This document shows, one piece after another, positions 36,136-46,972 of a stretch of DNA of 64,000 nt (position 1 is the stretch's first letter; each line of letters begins with the position of its first letter). Under the pieces are notes generated by a model. That model was not told the DNA's origin and ran no database searches. It saw only the letters and a list, made by a program, of their open reading frames with translations. Origin of the DNA: Morinoia aosen. Taxonomy: Eukaryota; Arthropoda; Malacostraca; Amphipoda; Talitridae. The stretch spans positions 53,676,020 through 53,740,019 of the forward strand of contig CM059567.1 of NCBI GenBank assembly GCA_030386875.1. The letters are read 5' to 3'. Position numbers and translations under genes: made by a program.

Positions 36136-36283
36136 TGATCAAACAAAATTCGAATATTTCACGAATAATTTACTGTCAACCATCCTAATAGTTTCTTGTC
36201 TTCATTCACATTCGTGCGAGCTTTTAGAGCTCAAGCTCATGAATTCGTGCTGTACGTCGGTGAGGCGAGAGGAAGTTTTTATG
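36136..36283. repeat. Dispersed repeat pair, copy 2
   Basis: Second copy of the ~150 bp unit at 33991-34147, with about 15 percent visible differences and a small insertion in the middle. From 36284 to 37613 nothing else is recognised except the 43 bp repeat at 37222. Confidence 0.85.
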
Positions 36284-37221
36284 GCTACATCGCGGAGCGA
36301 CCGTCCACGCTGGTGCTCGGTTAGCCAACCCTACCCACTGAGCTCGGTACTATCTCCGCCAATGTTGTTCCAATGAACTGGCATACGAGGGATTTATTTC
36401 GAATCGAATAATAGCTCAAAATAACGGCTTTTCTCAATTGTGAAGGTCTTGCGAAATAGGATTTCCTACATTCGCATGACTTCATGTCTTCCAAAGCTTG
36501 AGTTCTATTTTAATTGACGTTGTTGGTACAGAAAGGCAGCTTTAGCTTTGCAACTGTGTAGCAAAGTACGTCATAGGTCGTTGGCGTTAAGACTAGTGGA
36601 AATAAGTTCTTCTTTGAAGTAATTACAAATGTTGGTGTGTTATATTTTGTGTACTTTATTGTTTCACAAAATGGCTCTCAACGTCAAATTAAAATGTTTA
36701 ACAAAGGTTCAGTGAGATGTTCAGTAATCCAAATGTATTCGCATTCAAACTCAATTGGTGAAGTTTGTCTGTGCTACCTGTCTCCAAACCTCTTTGTTCA
36801 CATCATTTTTAAAACTCGGGTAATATATTTACAATATTTTTTTATAATTTAAAACAGTTCATATATTTGTCATGCACTATTTCCTTCAGTTTGTCTTTTA
36901 TTGATAAATGTTTAACCGAATGAAAGCGTTCAGATTTCGTTTTAGCATAACCACCTTTTTCCCACCATCACAATCCTGGCCGGACGTTTCAAATACATTC
37001 TTTCCAGCAACTGAGCCGCCGTTCTGCCATTCATAGGCAGCTCGTCTTTCGCATCCAATAACCAGCTGAGTGTAGCGTCTGAATGGAGTTACCGAGCGTC
37101 ATCAATCTTCTTGAATTGGCGTTGCTTATGTTTCGAATTTATGCACATAATGAACTTATCTGTTCAAACTACTGTAATCCTATATCAATATTCTTTTTCC
37201 TGAGTTGAGTATCTATTTTTT

Positions 37222-37264
37222 TGCTTTCTCGAGACGTGCCCGTAGTTTTTCTCTCCGTGGTGCG
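37222..37264. repeat. 43 bp repeat, copy 1
   Basis: TGCTTTCTCGAGACGTGCCC continuing through TTTTTCTCTCCGTGGTGCG; it differs at one base from 40831-40873. Confidence 0.9.
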
Positions 37265-37613
37265 CGTGGGTGAGGAATGTTCTCTAGTAGTATTAATGAG
37301 TATATTTTTTTTAGTATTGGAAACGTGGGTGAGCAATGTTCTCTTGTAACATTAGAATATTTCTTCTCAAGTCATTAGTTTCGAACGTAAATTTCGTTGT
37401 TGTGAAAAAAGATTTTATTGATCGTTGATTTGTGTTCTTCTGGTCTGAATGTTTTCCGAAAGCAATTTCCTCCGGTGTTTTTGCGATACATTCTTGAAAT
37501 TTCGTTAATAAAACGTCACAAATGCTTGTCAGATTAATTTGTATTCATTGAGACGTTCTCATCGTACGAGAGTCGAGCTAAAATTTCGAAGGGTTTTGTC
37601 GTGTACGCTTTAA

Positions 37614-37829
37614 CACTTTGATTGCGATAAGTTAAACTGAAGCTTAATATTTAACTCAAATTTGAAGTCAATTGTAGTTAGTAATTTTGAAAAGAGTAAG
37701 CGTTAACTGAATCGTGCCTTCATTTAGCTTTGATTAATTATGAAAATTGAGTTTGTGACCACTGGTCGGTCAGCAGCATTATGAAAATTCCCTCCGAGTA
37801 CACCAGCGGCTTACGTCGCGGTAAAAGTG
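37614..37829 (+). mobile_element. MITE family, copy 4
   Basis: 216 bp, starting CACTTTGATTGCGATAAG and ending CGTCGCGGTAAAAGTG, imperfect TIRs. Internal blocks are TGAAGTCAATTGTAGTTAG and CCACTGGTCGGTCAGCAGC. It has no coding capacity. Confidence 0.85.
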
Positions 37830-39011
37830 GTAATTTCGAATTAGAGTATTTCTATGCATCGTTTTTCTAAGCTTATTTGAACTCCCACAAAACAGGCTGC
37901 TCTAGAAAAAGGAACAAGTTTCGTGGGGCTCCTTTTTCTTGAATCGGTTACGTTGTTATCTCGCTGTGCATTTTCTCAGATGCTAATCACGTAGTCGCCT
38001 CGTCACCGAACCCCCCGTAATTGCTTCGCCCTCGAGCTGACAAGCGAATTTTCTTTACCGCAGTGTTTTAAAATAACCCTGTTTTTCATTACATCCTTTA
38101 TGATAATTGTTAGATTGTGGCGATGGTTGTGAAAATTTCTCCTGCGCCTGGATGCAGTTGTCTCATTACTATGTTATTACGCTAAATTCAATAATCAAGT
38201 TCAAAATTGGGAAGTTTTTCACTCAATAATATACTCGCTTTACTTTTATCTGCATTGCTGCCCGTTCAATTTATAGCTCAATTTATTACTGCTTAATGAG
38301 GTACCGGTGTTTGTTTTATACAAAGTTAAGTGCCTCTAACGTAAGAAAAATACCTTCAACATTTACAGCACGGTGATTATTTATCAATCGTTCAGGCAAT
38401 TTAACTCAAAGTTGTACAATGCTTTCGAGTAGAACTGAGTTTATCAGTCTCAAGACATCTGGTGAACACTGGATGTTTGGCAGGAGTTGAAATTAATAAA
38501 GTTCTGCTGCAAGGCGCCTACGGCGGTGAGGTCATTAGCCATGTGCTCGGCCTTAGATTGGCCCCATGCAATTAGTGCTGTGCTCCGAAAGCTTATTGGG
38601 TTTTTCTTCCATGTAGTTTTGTGTAGGAGTTGCGTTAACTCGACTGGGATGCCAGGGGCTGACTGCAATCTGATTAAAATTTACCGGAACGAATTGTTTG
38701 TTTCTATGACCTTGGGGCTTGTGAGAGTGTTCTCAGTGTTTTTTTCTGATTTGCTTTTAGAATTTCATGATTTAATCATGATTTCTTAAGCTATAATATT
38801 CGTATGCTGTGACAGATTTCCCTGCTACGTCAAGTGCTGCAGTTTTCTCTGCCCCAACTTATGTTTTACTCAGGCTTTACGGAGGTATTCATATTTGTCG
38901 CCTATTAAAATTCTCTCGCAATTTAACCGCAATTTAGAGTCGGCTTCCAGAAAATGATACACATTTCAAATCGCGTCAGCTGCTGCCTTGGTGGCGAACG
39001 ATTGCAAATGT
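37830..39011. other. Duox intron sequence, no recognised feature
   Basis: No exon-like ORF; the 100-codon ORF at 38487-38789 resembles nothing known to me. Confidence 0.45.
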
Positions 39012-40783
39012 TCTCTAAAACATTCACACTAAAGCTTACACTGAAACATTCACACTAAAGCTCACACTAAAACATTCACACTAAAGCTCACACTAAAACA
39101 TTCACACTAAAGCTCACACTGAAACATTCACACTAAAGCTCACACTGAAACATTCACACTAAAGCTCACACTAAAACATTCACACTAAAGCTCACACTAA
39201 AACATTCACACTAAAGCTCACACTAAAACATTCACACTAAAGCTCACACTAAAACATTCACACTAAAGCTCACACTGAAACATTCACACTAAAGCTCACA
39301 CTGAAACATTCACACTAAAGCTCACACTGAAACATTCACACTAAAGCTCACACTAAAACATTCACACTAAAGCTCACACTAAAACATTCACACTAAAGCT
39401 CACACTGAAACATTCACACTAAAGCTCACACTGAAACATTCACACTAAAGCTCACACTGAAACATTCACACTAAAGCTCACACTAAAACATTCACACTAA
39501 AGCTCACACTGAAACATTCACACTAAAGCTCACACTAAAACATTCACACTAAAGCTCACACTGAAACATTCACACTAAAGCTCACACTGAAACATTCACA
39601 CTAAAGCTCACACTGAAACATTCACACTGCAGCTCACACTGAAACATTCACACTGCAGCTCACACTAAAACATTCACACTAAAGCTCACACTGAAACATT
39701 CACACTAAAGCTCACACTGAAACATTCACACTAAAGCTCACACTGAAACATTCACACTAAAGCTCACACTAAAACATTCACGCTAAAGCTCACACTAAAA
39801 CATTCACACTAAAGCTCACACTAAAACATTCACACTAAAGCTCACACTAAAACATTCACACTAAAGCTCACACTAAAACATTCACACTAAAGCTCACACT
39901 AAAACATTCACACTAAAGCTCACACTGAAACATTCACACTAAAGCTCACACTAAAACATTCACACTAAAGCTCACACTAAAACATTCACACTAAAGCTCA
40001 CACTGAAACATTCACACTAAAGCTCACACTAAAACATTCACACTAAAGCTCACACTAAAACATTCACACTAAAGCTCACACTGAAACATTCACACTAAAG
40101 CTCACACTAAAACATTCACACTAAAGCTCACACTGAAACATTCACACTAAAGCTCACACTAAAACATTCACACTGAAGCTCACACTGAAACATTCACACT
40201 AAAGCTCACACTGAAACATTCACACTAAAGCTCACACTAAGACATTCACACTAAAGCTCACACTGAAACATTCACACTAAAGCTCACACTGAAACATTCA
40301 CACTAAAGCTCACACTAAAACATTCACACTAAAGCTCACACTAAAACATTCACACTAAAGCTCACACTAAAACATTCACACTAAAGCTCACACTGAAACA
40401 TTCACACTAAAGCTCACACTAAAACATTCACACTAAAGCTCACACTAAAACATTCACACTAAAGCTCACACCGAAACATTCACACTAAAGCTCACACTGA
40501 AACATTCACACTAAAGCTCACACTAAAACATTCACACTAAAGCTCACACTAAAACATTCACACTAAAGCTCACACTAAAACATTCACACTAAAGCTCACA
40601 CTAAAACATTCACACTAAAGCTCACACTAAAACATTCACACTAAAGCTCACACTAAAACATTCACACTAAAGCTCACACTGAAACATTCACACTAAAGCT
40701 CACACTGAAACATTCACACTAAAGCTCACACTTAAACATTCACACTAAAGCTCACACTAAAACATTCACACTAAAGCTCACAC
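39012..40783. repeat. 26 bp minisatellite, about 68 units
   Basis: The unit is ACATTCACACTAAAGCTCAC followed by ACTRAA. It is remarkably uniform: nearly all variation is one A/G position (ACTAAAAC or ACTGAAAC), with rare CTGCAG-type and CTGAAG units near 39630-39660 and 40170. Each unit is itself a diverged dimer of TCACACT half-units. The array lies wholly inside the Duox intron. Confidence 0.97.
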
Positions 40784-40830
40784 GTACGCTCGACGATATT
40801 TACACTCTATTTACGAGCATGTAATTCGTG

Positions 40831-40873
40831 TGCTTTCTCGAGACGTGCCCGTGGTTTTTCTCTCCGTGGTGCG
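40831..40873. repeat. 43 bp repeat, copy 2
   Basis: One-mismatch copy of 37222-37264, located 48 bp past the end of the 26 bp array. Confidence 0.9.
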
Positions 40874-41110
40874 TGGTGTTCCGTGGTTCCCCTTCGCTCC
40901 GTCTCTTTGCTAAGAAAGCAGCTCGCGACCACACGCATATAGGAAGGCTTTGACAACCAAAAATTCCCTCCTAGCATTATTTTCTCGCTTTCCCATGAGA
41001 AGAAGAGACAATACTTGGTGTTGCTGTCACTCGTTTTTTAGCTGATTTCTAACTTTTGAAATTGGATAATGCTTGCTTTGATTAATAATAAAGCGTTATT
41101 GGTTCCAATT

Positions 41111-41457
41111 ACCTCTCGAAGGGGGATACAAGTATCGTATCTTTAAGAATTGGTAATCTGCGAGTTAAGATGCTAGGTCCCTAGCTGAAAATTACTTTTT
41201 GGGATACTGGTCTTGACAGAGTTTTTTCTGTAACTGACCATCTTTTCTTTAGTTCACCTCTATTTTGTTTCTCAGCACCTAAACTACTTTCTTTTTAAAC
41301 TTTTACCTTATTGCATAAACTTATTTCTTAACTTACTCTTTTTATGCTCGTGGGATCTCGCGTGGGAACAAACCTTGCGCTCACCTTCCAAACTCCATAC
41401 TAACAAGAGATTTCCTCCCTCCTCCCTTTGCAACACATTTGTTGTGTTTTGGCCTCG
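41111..41457 (+). mobile_element. SINE-like family, copy H (old)
   Basis: Diverged copy with ACCTCTCGAAGGGGGATACA at the 5' end, CACCTCTATTTTGTTTCTCAG, and CTCCATACTAAC. The tail is lost after TTTGTTGTGTTTTGG. Confidence 0.75.
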
Positions 41458-41529
41458 GAATGTCAACGTTCGTTTCAGACAGTTAGAGCTTTCTCTTCTG
41501 CCTTAATCGAACATGATGGTTTGGCTTTA

Positions 41530-41743
41530 CACTTTGACCGCAGTGTTAGTTCTAAGTTCAATATTCAACTCAAATTTCAAGTCAATTGTAGTTGGCAATT
41601 TTGAAAATAGCAAACACTAACTGGACTATGTCTTAATTTAGCTTTAATTAAGTATTATGATTAAATTTTTGACCGCTGGTCGGTTAGCAGCTTTATGAAA
41701 ATCCCCTCCGTGACCACTGGAGGTGCACGTTGCGGTTAAAGTG
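41530..41743 (+). mobile_element. MITE family, copy 5, with clean TIRs and TTTA target duplication
   Basis: 214 bp. The left end CACTTTGACCGCA and the right end TGCGGTTAAAGTG match as a 13 bp inverted repeat with one mismatch. TTTA flanks both sides (41526-41529, 41744-41747). The internal region matches the other MITE copies. This copy defines the family boundaries. The autonomous partner is unknown. Confidence 0.9.
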
Positions 41744-41980
41744 TTTAAGTCGTATACGTAGAGTCTCATGAGATGACTCATGACAACGGCGTCGTGAAGC
41801 TAATTCATCTATTTCGTTGCCAATGAGGCGACAGCCCAGTCAAACTTTTTCGCCGGCTCATGCGTCTTTTTCGCCGCCTAAGCGATTTAATTACTTGGGC
41901 GGTGAAAAACATGCATGCAGGCGGCGAAAAAGTCAGACTGGGAGGATGTGTGCTAGCCGAAATGGTCATGTTAACTGTAT

Positions 41981-42330
41981 CCTTCAGGGGAGGCAACTTT
42001 TGTAGCTATGGAAATTAGCGCTCTAAAATGAAAGATGTGAGGTCCCAAGCTGAAGGTTGGGTGAGCTCTCCTTTTGATGAAATACATATTTTTTGTTTTG
42101 GGTAATTTTTTTCAGCTCACAACTGTCATTATTTGCAGCAATTGCTGCTTTTTTCAACATCTATTTTGTTTCATAAATTTCTTCCAATCTTCCTTCTTCA
42201 GTCTTACTGTAGGGGATTAACTTCGGGCATTGATTCCCCGTTCCAGTACTATATGGTGTCCTCTTCGTTCCTCTCTTGGGAAAATCTCTGCTGTGTTTAG
42301 AGGGGCTTAAACCAACTCATATCCTAATCA
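41981..42330 (+). mobile_element. SINE-like family, copy I
   Basis: CCTTCAGGGGAGGCAACTTT, GAGGTCCCAAGCTGAAGG, GATGAAATACATATTTTTTG, then the tail ACCAACTCATATCCTAATCA. The poly(A)-type hexamer is changed to AATACA. Confidence 0.82.
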
Positions 42331-44326
42331 ACTCTGCGATTACTGTTGGTAATTTAGAGCCGTTCAGAGCTTCGTGCACTGTTGCTTGTGAAGCCCTGAC
42401 GTGCTCAAACGCTCCAAATCGATGACTGTGATCGGCTTTTTTGTGACTCGAGCTATTTGTAAATCCAAAGTTCTCATAATGTTCGCGGAAGTGCCCACGT
42501 ACCACATGCTTAATGAAAAACCTTGATGAACTTAACACAACTACACATCTAAAGTTTTTTAACTTTGATAAAGTGTGATTTTTTGTCTTCATATAGCACT
42601 CCCTTCTGAAAGATGGTAGGAAGGCCTTGTGATAGGTACTATTTGGCCGACCGCCATTACCATCAGATTCTAGAAAGCCTACAATTATCGTTCGAGGATC
42701 AGAATGACATCTTTTGTTTGAGGAGTTAATTAAGCTCCACAATGCTCAGCCATCTGCTGAACCACAGCATGCGTAGCAATACTTTATATATAAATGAGAT
42801 TTTGTCTTCATAATGAGCTGTACATTGAATTGAGAAGAAACATCTTTATCGAGGTAACTTTGAATCCTCCGAGTTATCAGACAAAACGTTTTTCCAGCTT
42901 ACGTCGTAAGGGCGGCCTTGTTGTACTCAAATCTGTTGTTTTCAAATGCATAATTTCACTTGCATCAGTTATGAGTGTCTAGTATTGCATCGGTGCATAT
43001 TACAAGGCCTGTGGCGCGTGGCTTTAGGTATCTTTATTGCCATCTGGTGCTCACATCTGGCCAGGTACATATGGGCCATCGAATGATCTTGCTGAGCATC
43101 GCTCAAGCTCACTTTCTCCTTGCCTTCTCACTTTATCTATAAGACGCCAATGTTATGGAGTAAAAAGTCCGTTACTTCGATATTTATATTGCTATCCAGA
43201 AGCATTAAATTTTCAAGCTTACCATCTTCGAACTGTGGGGCTGGTCGTAAATTTTTTCCACGGAGCTGCAGTTTGTGAGGTTCCTGCAGCGGCCAAACTC
43301 TTTCTCTGCAGCGCCTTATCTAATAAACGTATTGGACAGAGAAGCGCGGAAACTTGGCTGAGCTTCAGAGCAGCGCGACGATATTTCATCGAGTCCGATA
43401 TCATCTTAACGCGCTACAATTTTAGGCGAGGCGTTTAGGGCGATTAATGTGTTCTGCTTGTTACCGCGTGATTTTATGTTGACTTTTATTTTACAAATTT
43501 GCGTAGGCTTTTTCAGCGCTTTTACCGGAACAAGATTTCAGCTATCACGGTCCAGATTTTTAAAGTTTGCTCAACCGATGTTTCAGTGACCGTAAGTCAG
43601 AGGTTGTCCGAGCCAATGAAACTGTATTCTGAGCTTGTATTTGGTTTTTAATGATCATTTTTTACCGCAATCATAAACAGGACGATGTTTACAGACTGGG
43701 AGGAGCTTTTTCTCTTTCTATTGAATACCGTTCAATGAATTTATCATTGTCAAACTAACGCTTTGAATCGCTCTCCCATATTACGTCTAGTATGAGTAAA
43801 GTAAGTTCGTCGAAGTTCCACTACTGTTTGCTTTCAACAATCGAGCGAGTTGAGCAACATGTGATGTTCACACGGTTCCATGACCAAAGTAAAGCAAATA
43901 GATCTGTTTTAATTTGATTTATGAGCGCGTTTGCAGATCAGGTGGCAGCCTGTGGTGTGAGGCGTTGCGAACGCTGATAGTGATAATAGTAAAGATCGAT
44001 TTCAAGCACTTTCTGAGGACGTTGTACATGTGCCTTAAGCTCGTGGAATTTACTTTTAACGACCAAAATGCCTGCCAAGTATGACGGTCTATTTACTAGA
44101 AATAAAAAAGTTTCTTATGTAGCTGGCTGTTTGTTCACTTGTCTGTTGGGTTTTATTTCCAGTTTTTTTCAACAGCGTCGTGGACGGTCAAGTTTTTCTT
44201 GACTATTTCCCCGTTTCTGCGGTAACATGTCTCCCAGCCACTAATTGGCTACACGATTTTCAATTTGGAATCAATCGAGGCTTCTTTTTCGTGCCTAATG
44301 ACAGCATTTTCTGGTTTGTTTTCCAG
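42331..44326. other. Duox intron sequence before the second exon
   Basis: A 141-codon minus ORF (42317-42742) and a 133-codon plus ORF (43037-43438) are present, without recognisable similarity. A branch-point-like CCTAATGAC lies at about 44295, shortly before the acceptor TTTTCCAG at 44319-44326. Confidence 0.45.
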
Positions 44327-44534
44327 TTGAACTACGTGACGTCTTGGATCGACGGCTCCTTTGTGTACAGCACCAGCGAGGCTCGCCTCAACATGCTCAG
44401 GTCCTTCAAAAATGGCACCTTCCTCACCGATGAAAATGATCCTCAAATGCCCCCTCGCAATACCAGACGAATTCCTATGGAGAATAATCCTTCCCCTCAC
44501 GTTCTCAAAATCCTCCCGCCTGAGAGAATGCTGC
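44327..44534 (+). CDS. Duox: Dual oxidase, internal exon (peroxidase-homology domain, part 2)
   Basis: Starts in phase 0 after TTTTCCAG and reads LNYVTSWIDGSFVYSTSEAR, then LNMLRSFKNGTFLTDENDP, a basic stretch with NTRRIPMENNPSPH, and ends LKILPPERML plus one base. The block TSWIDGSFVYSTSEA is diagnostic for Duox-type peroxidase domains; ordinary heme peroxidases have a related Y-G-S motif. NGT is a possible N-glycosylation site. The donor is C|GTGAGT, a strong site with no duplications after it, so the exon ends in phase 1. The intron before it spans 33842-44326 (10,485 bp). The upstream intron has no stop for 20 or so codons in this frame, which looks fortuitous. Confidence 0.97.
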
Positions 44535-44605
44535 GTGAGTACCTTACGTGATGTTGAATGATGTTGAGTGAATTCATATTGTGAAGGCCTCCATGTGTCT
44601 CTTCT

Positions 44606-44835
44606 CCTTTTGTTTCCTATGATCTTTCTCCGTGTTCTTCTTATTTTTTCGTCCCTGATTTTTCCTTAATATTCCTCTTCTCCTTTTGTTTCCTACAATC
44701 TTTCTTTCATGTTCTTCTTATTATTTTTGTACCACCGGATTTTTCCTCCATGTTCCTCTTCTTCTTTTGTTTCCCATGATATTTCCTCCATGCACCTCTT
44801 CTTATTTTTTTTCCCATGATCCTTCCCGATTTCTT
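44606..44835. repeat. ~78 bp pyrimidine-rich tandem repeat, 3 degenerate units
   Basis: Each unit begins TTCTYCTTTTGTTTCC and contains TTCTTCTTATT and TTTTTCC. It lies 70 bp after the second Duox exon. Minus-strand Lys/Glu-rich ORFs here are shadows of the pyrimidine bias. Confidence 0.75.
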
Positions 44836-46314
44836 CCATTTTAATTCTGTAAACTTTGACAACCCTGTAATAAGCCTGTTGCATAGCAATTCAGGAAGAT
44901 TTACTACTCAAGATCGACGCCCATTTGCATATTCATTTGCGATGCGCCTGGCGTTGCTTTGATGGCCGATTCCCCTCCCTCTGATGGGAATTACCTGCTT
45001 GCTGCGGCTAATTTTATGGATCCCTTACATTATATCTATGACCAAACAGAGAAAGAACGAAGACTTCGGGCCTCTTCTTTGGGAGTTTTATGGAACTTTC
45101 ACAGTCGTTAGAGACCGCAAAACAGAGCGCGCCGCGTCGAGGCAGGGAGTGGCACAAGTCGGTGCGTGCGTCAGCGCAAGTCAGTGAGGCAATGGGGATT
45201 TAGAACCACGGTATTCAGAACTCAAGGCGCTCCGCCCTCGATCTGTGAGAGACATGGACGCTGGCACACCAACTGCGCAGGTGTGACCGGCTTGTGTGCT
45301 CGAATGTAGCGGTTCAGGCGCCGTGAATTTGTTGGCGCTCTCTTTAGTCTTTAATTTACTCACTGGCCTTTTTGCATTCGTACATGCTGGTGACTTCTAT
45401 TTTTTATGAAACGTGCATTGATGTGGTACGCGAGTTAGTGGTTGAATATTCGCATTAGAATAATCATGGATCATTTCTTCGGATTTTTTTTGTTCTTCAA
45501 GTTAAAAATGTCTTTTAGTTCAGGGGCGTTTTCAGTCTTTTATTATTGCAATGAGATAACTGTTTACTTGAAAGCTTTGTGAGCGCTTTGTGCGTCGCGG
45601 ATCCTTCACGAAGTTACATGCACGAATCATGCACGTGAGGGTTGAAGATTACTCAACATGACTGATAGCTCACCAAAGACTCATCGATCACTTGCTTTAG
45701 AGCTATAAATATTCTTAGAATTCAGTTACGGCAGCTGATTTGAGACCAAGGACTCTAAAGCGCTTGCTTTTTATTAATCTGCCATAATGGGTCAATCGCC
45801 CCCATAAACCTCGAGAATTCTCGAGATTTATGTGAATCGTACATTTATTTTTTTTACCGCTAGTGTGCTATTTTTTGGTACCAGCCAGGTTTGCGACATG
45901 GCATCGAAGCCAGTAACAGGAACATCACTTTTTTTCAATAACAATATGCTTGAATATTGAGGTAATCTCTGATAAATTAGAGTGAAAAGAAATTGTGGTC
46001 GCGTTGTAGTCTTGTTATCTTATCATATTTTTCTTTCGAAGTTGAATCGTTTGGAAATGAGATCAGATATTGAAAATTTGTTCTCCTTTATTCGCTGCGG
46101 TTTTAAATGTCATTCCAACTGAGCCTCTATGATATGGAATTTGATTCCATCGCACATAACCAAAATAAAATCGCTGTTTCAATTATTTCAAGTGTGTAAG
46201 AGTTATTTCAGCGAAATGATCTGCTATGTAGATGATCTCTTTCTTTTTATGTGTGTGTCTGTGTGCATAGTTAATAGGTACGCATGAAAATCTCACTTGA
46301 ATTTTTTCGCGAGC
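44836..46314. other. Duox intron sequence, no recognised feature
   Basis: A GC-richer patch at about 45110-45200 (GCGCGCCGCGTCGAGGCAGG) has no supported gene. Confidence 0.45.
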
Positions 46315-46428
46315 TTCCTTCAGGAGGATACAACCATTGAATCTAATGGAATTAGCGCTTTTAAAGGGAATATACAACGTCCCGGACTAATGTTTAGGAA
46401 GGCCTTCCTTTTGTTGAAAAATTATTAA
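46315..46428 (+). mobile_element. SINE-like family, copy J (5' part only)
   Basis: TTCCTTCAGGAGGATACAAC, GAATTAGCGCTTTTAAAGGG, ACGTCCCGGACTAATGTTTAG, then homology stops after TTGTTGAAAAATTATT. It lies 74 bp upstream of the third Duox exon. Confidence 0.8.
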
Positions 46429-46502
46429 TGCGTTCAAAATTATTTCCTTATTTCATTGATGGATGCATGATTCTATAAACTTCTACTTTTGTGCCATCTC
46501 AG

Positions 46503-46669
46503 TGATGGGGGACGAAAGAACGAACCAAAACCCCGCTCACCTGGCGTTCGGCATCTTGTTCTTCCGCTGGCACAACACGCTGGCGCAGCGCATCCAGGCG
46601 CGGCACCCTGACTGGAGGGACGAAGATGTCTTCCAGAGAGCCAGGCGGCACGTCATAGCGCACCTGCAG
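46503..46669 (+). CDS. Duox: Dual oxidase, internal exon (peroxidase-homology domain, part 3)
   Basis: The acceptor is CATCTCAG. TG completes a Leu codon with the C of the previous exon, giving ERML|L MGDERTNQNPAHLAFGIL, then FFRWHNTLAQRIQARHPDW, a DEDVFQRARR block, and HVIAHLQ. RTN aligns with Arg239-Thr-Asn of myeloperoxidase, so the catalytic Arg is kept. The heme-linking Glu242 and Met243 positions are Gln and Asn, as in arthropod Duox. FFRWHN and the W(R)DEDVFQRAR block are family hallmarks. The donor CAG|GTGAGA is in phase 0. The next expected segment (after ...HLQ, a YLP motif) was not found in the window. The exon tail is repeated downstream. Confidence 0.98.
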
Positions 46670-46972
46670 GTGAGAACCTGCCTTTACTAACGCGTCATAG
46701 CACTCCTTCATATCAAAAACTGCCTTGACTCAAATGTCATAGCGCACCTGCAGGTGAGAATCTGCCTTTACTAACGCGTCATAGCACTCCTTCATATCAA
46801 AAACTGCCTTGACTCAAATGTCATAGCACACCTGTAGGTAAGGAATGCCTTTACTTACGCGTCATAGCGCACCTGCAGATAAGGAACTGCCTTCACCAAT
46901 GCGTCATAGCACTCCTACATATCAGAAACTGTCATTACTCATATGTCATGGCTCACCTGCAGTCACCTGAGG
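46640..46972 (+). repeat. 84 bp (2 x 42) tandem duplication of the exon end and its splice donor
   Basis: GTCATAGCGCACCTGCAG|GTGAGA of the exon end recurs. Donor copies are at 46670 (GTGAGA), 46754 (GTGAGA) and 46838 (GTAAGG). A fourth at 46879 is mutated to ATAAGG, and a late GTAAGG is at 46972. The period is 84 bp, itself two diverged ~42 bp halves (CTGCCTTTACTAACGCGTCA and CTGCCTTGACTCAAATGTCA). Using donor 2 adds 84 nt in frame but meets TAA at codon 7 of the extension. Confidence 0.95.

Noticed and set aside
39012-40783. CRISPR-like regular array
   Set aside because: Units are head-to-tail without unique spacers, in a eukaryotic intron; it is a minisatellite.
42317-42742. 141-codon minus ORF
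   Set aside because: Starts at the tail of a SINE copy, no family resemblance and no splice or promoter context; probably chance.
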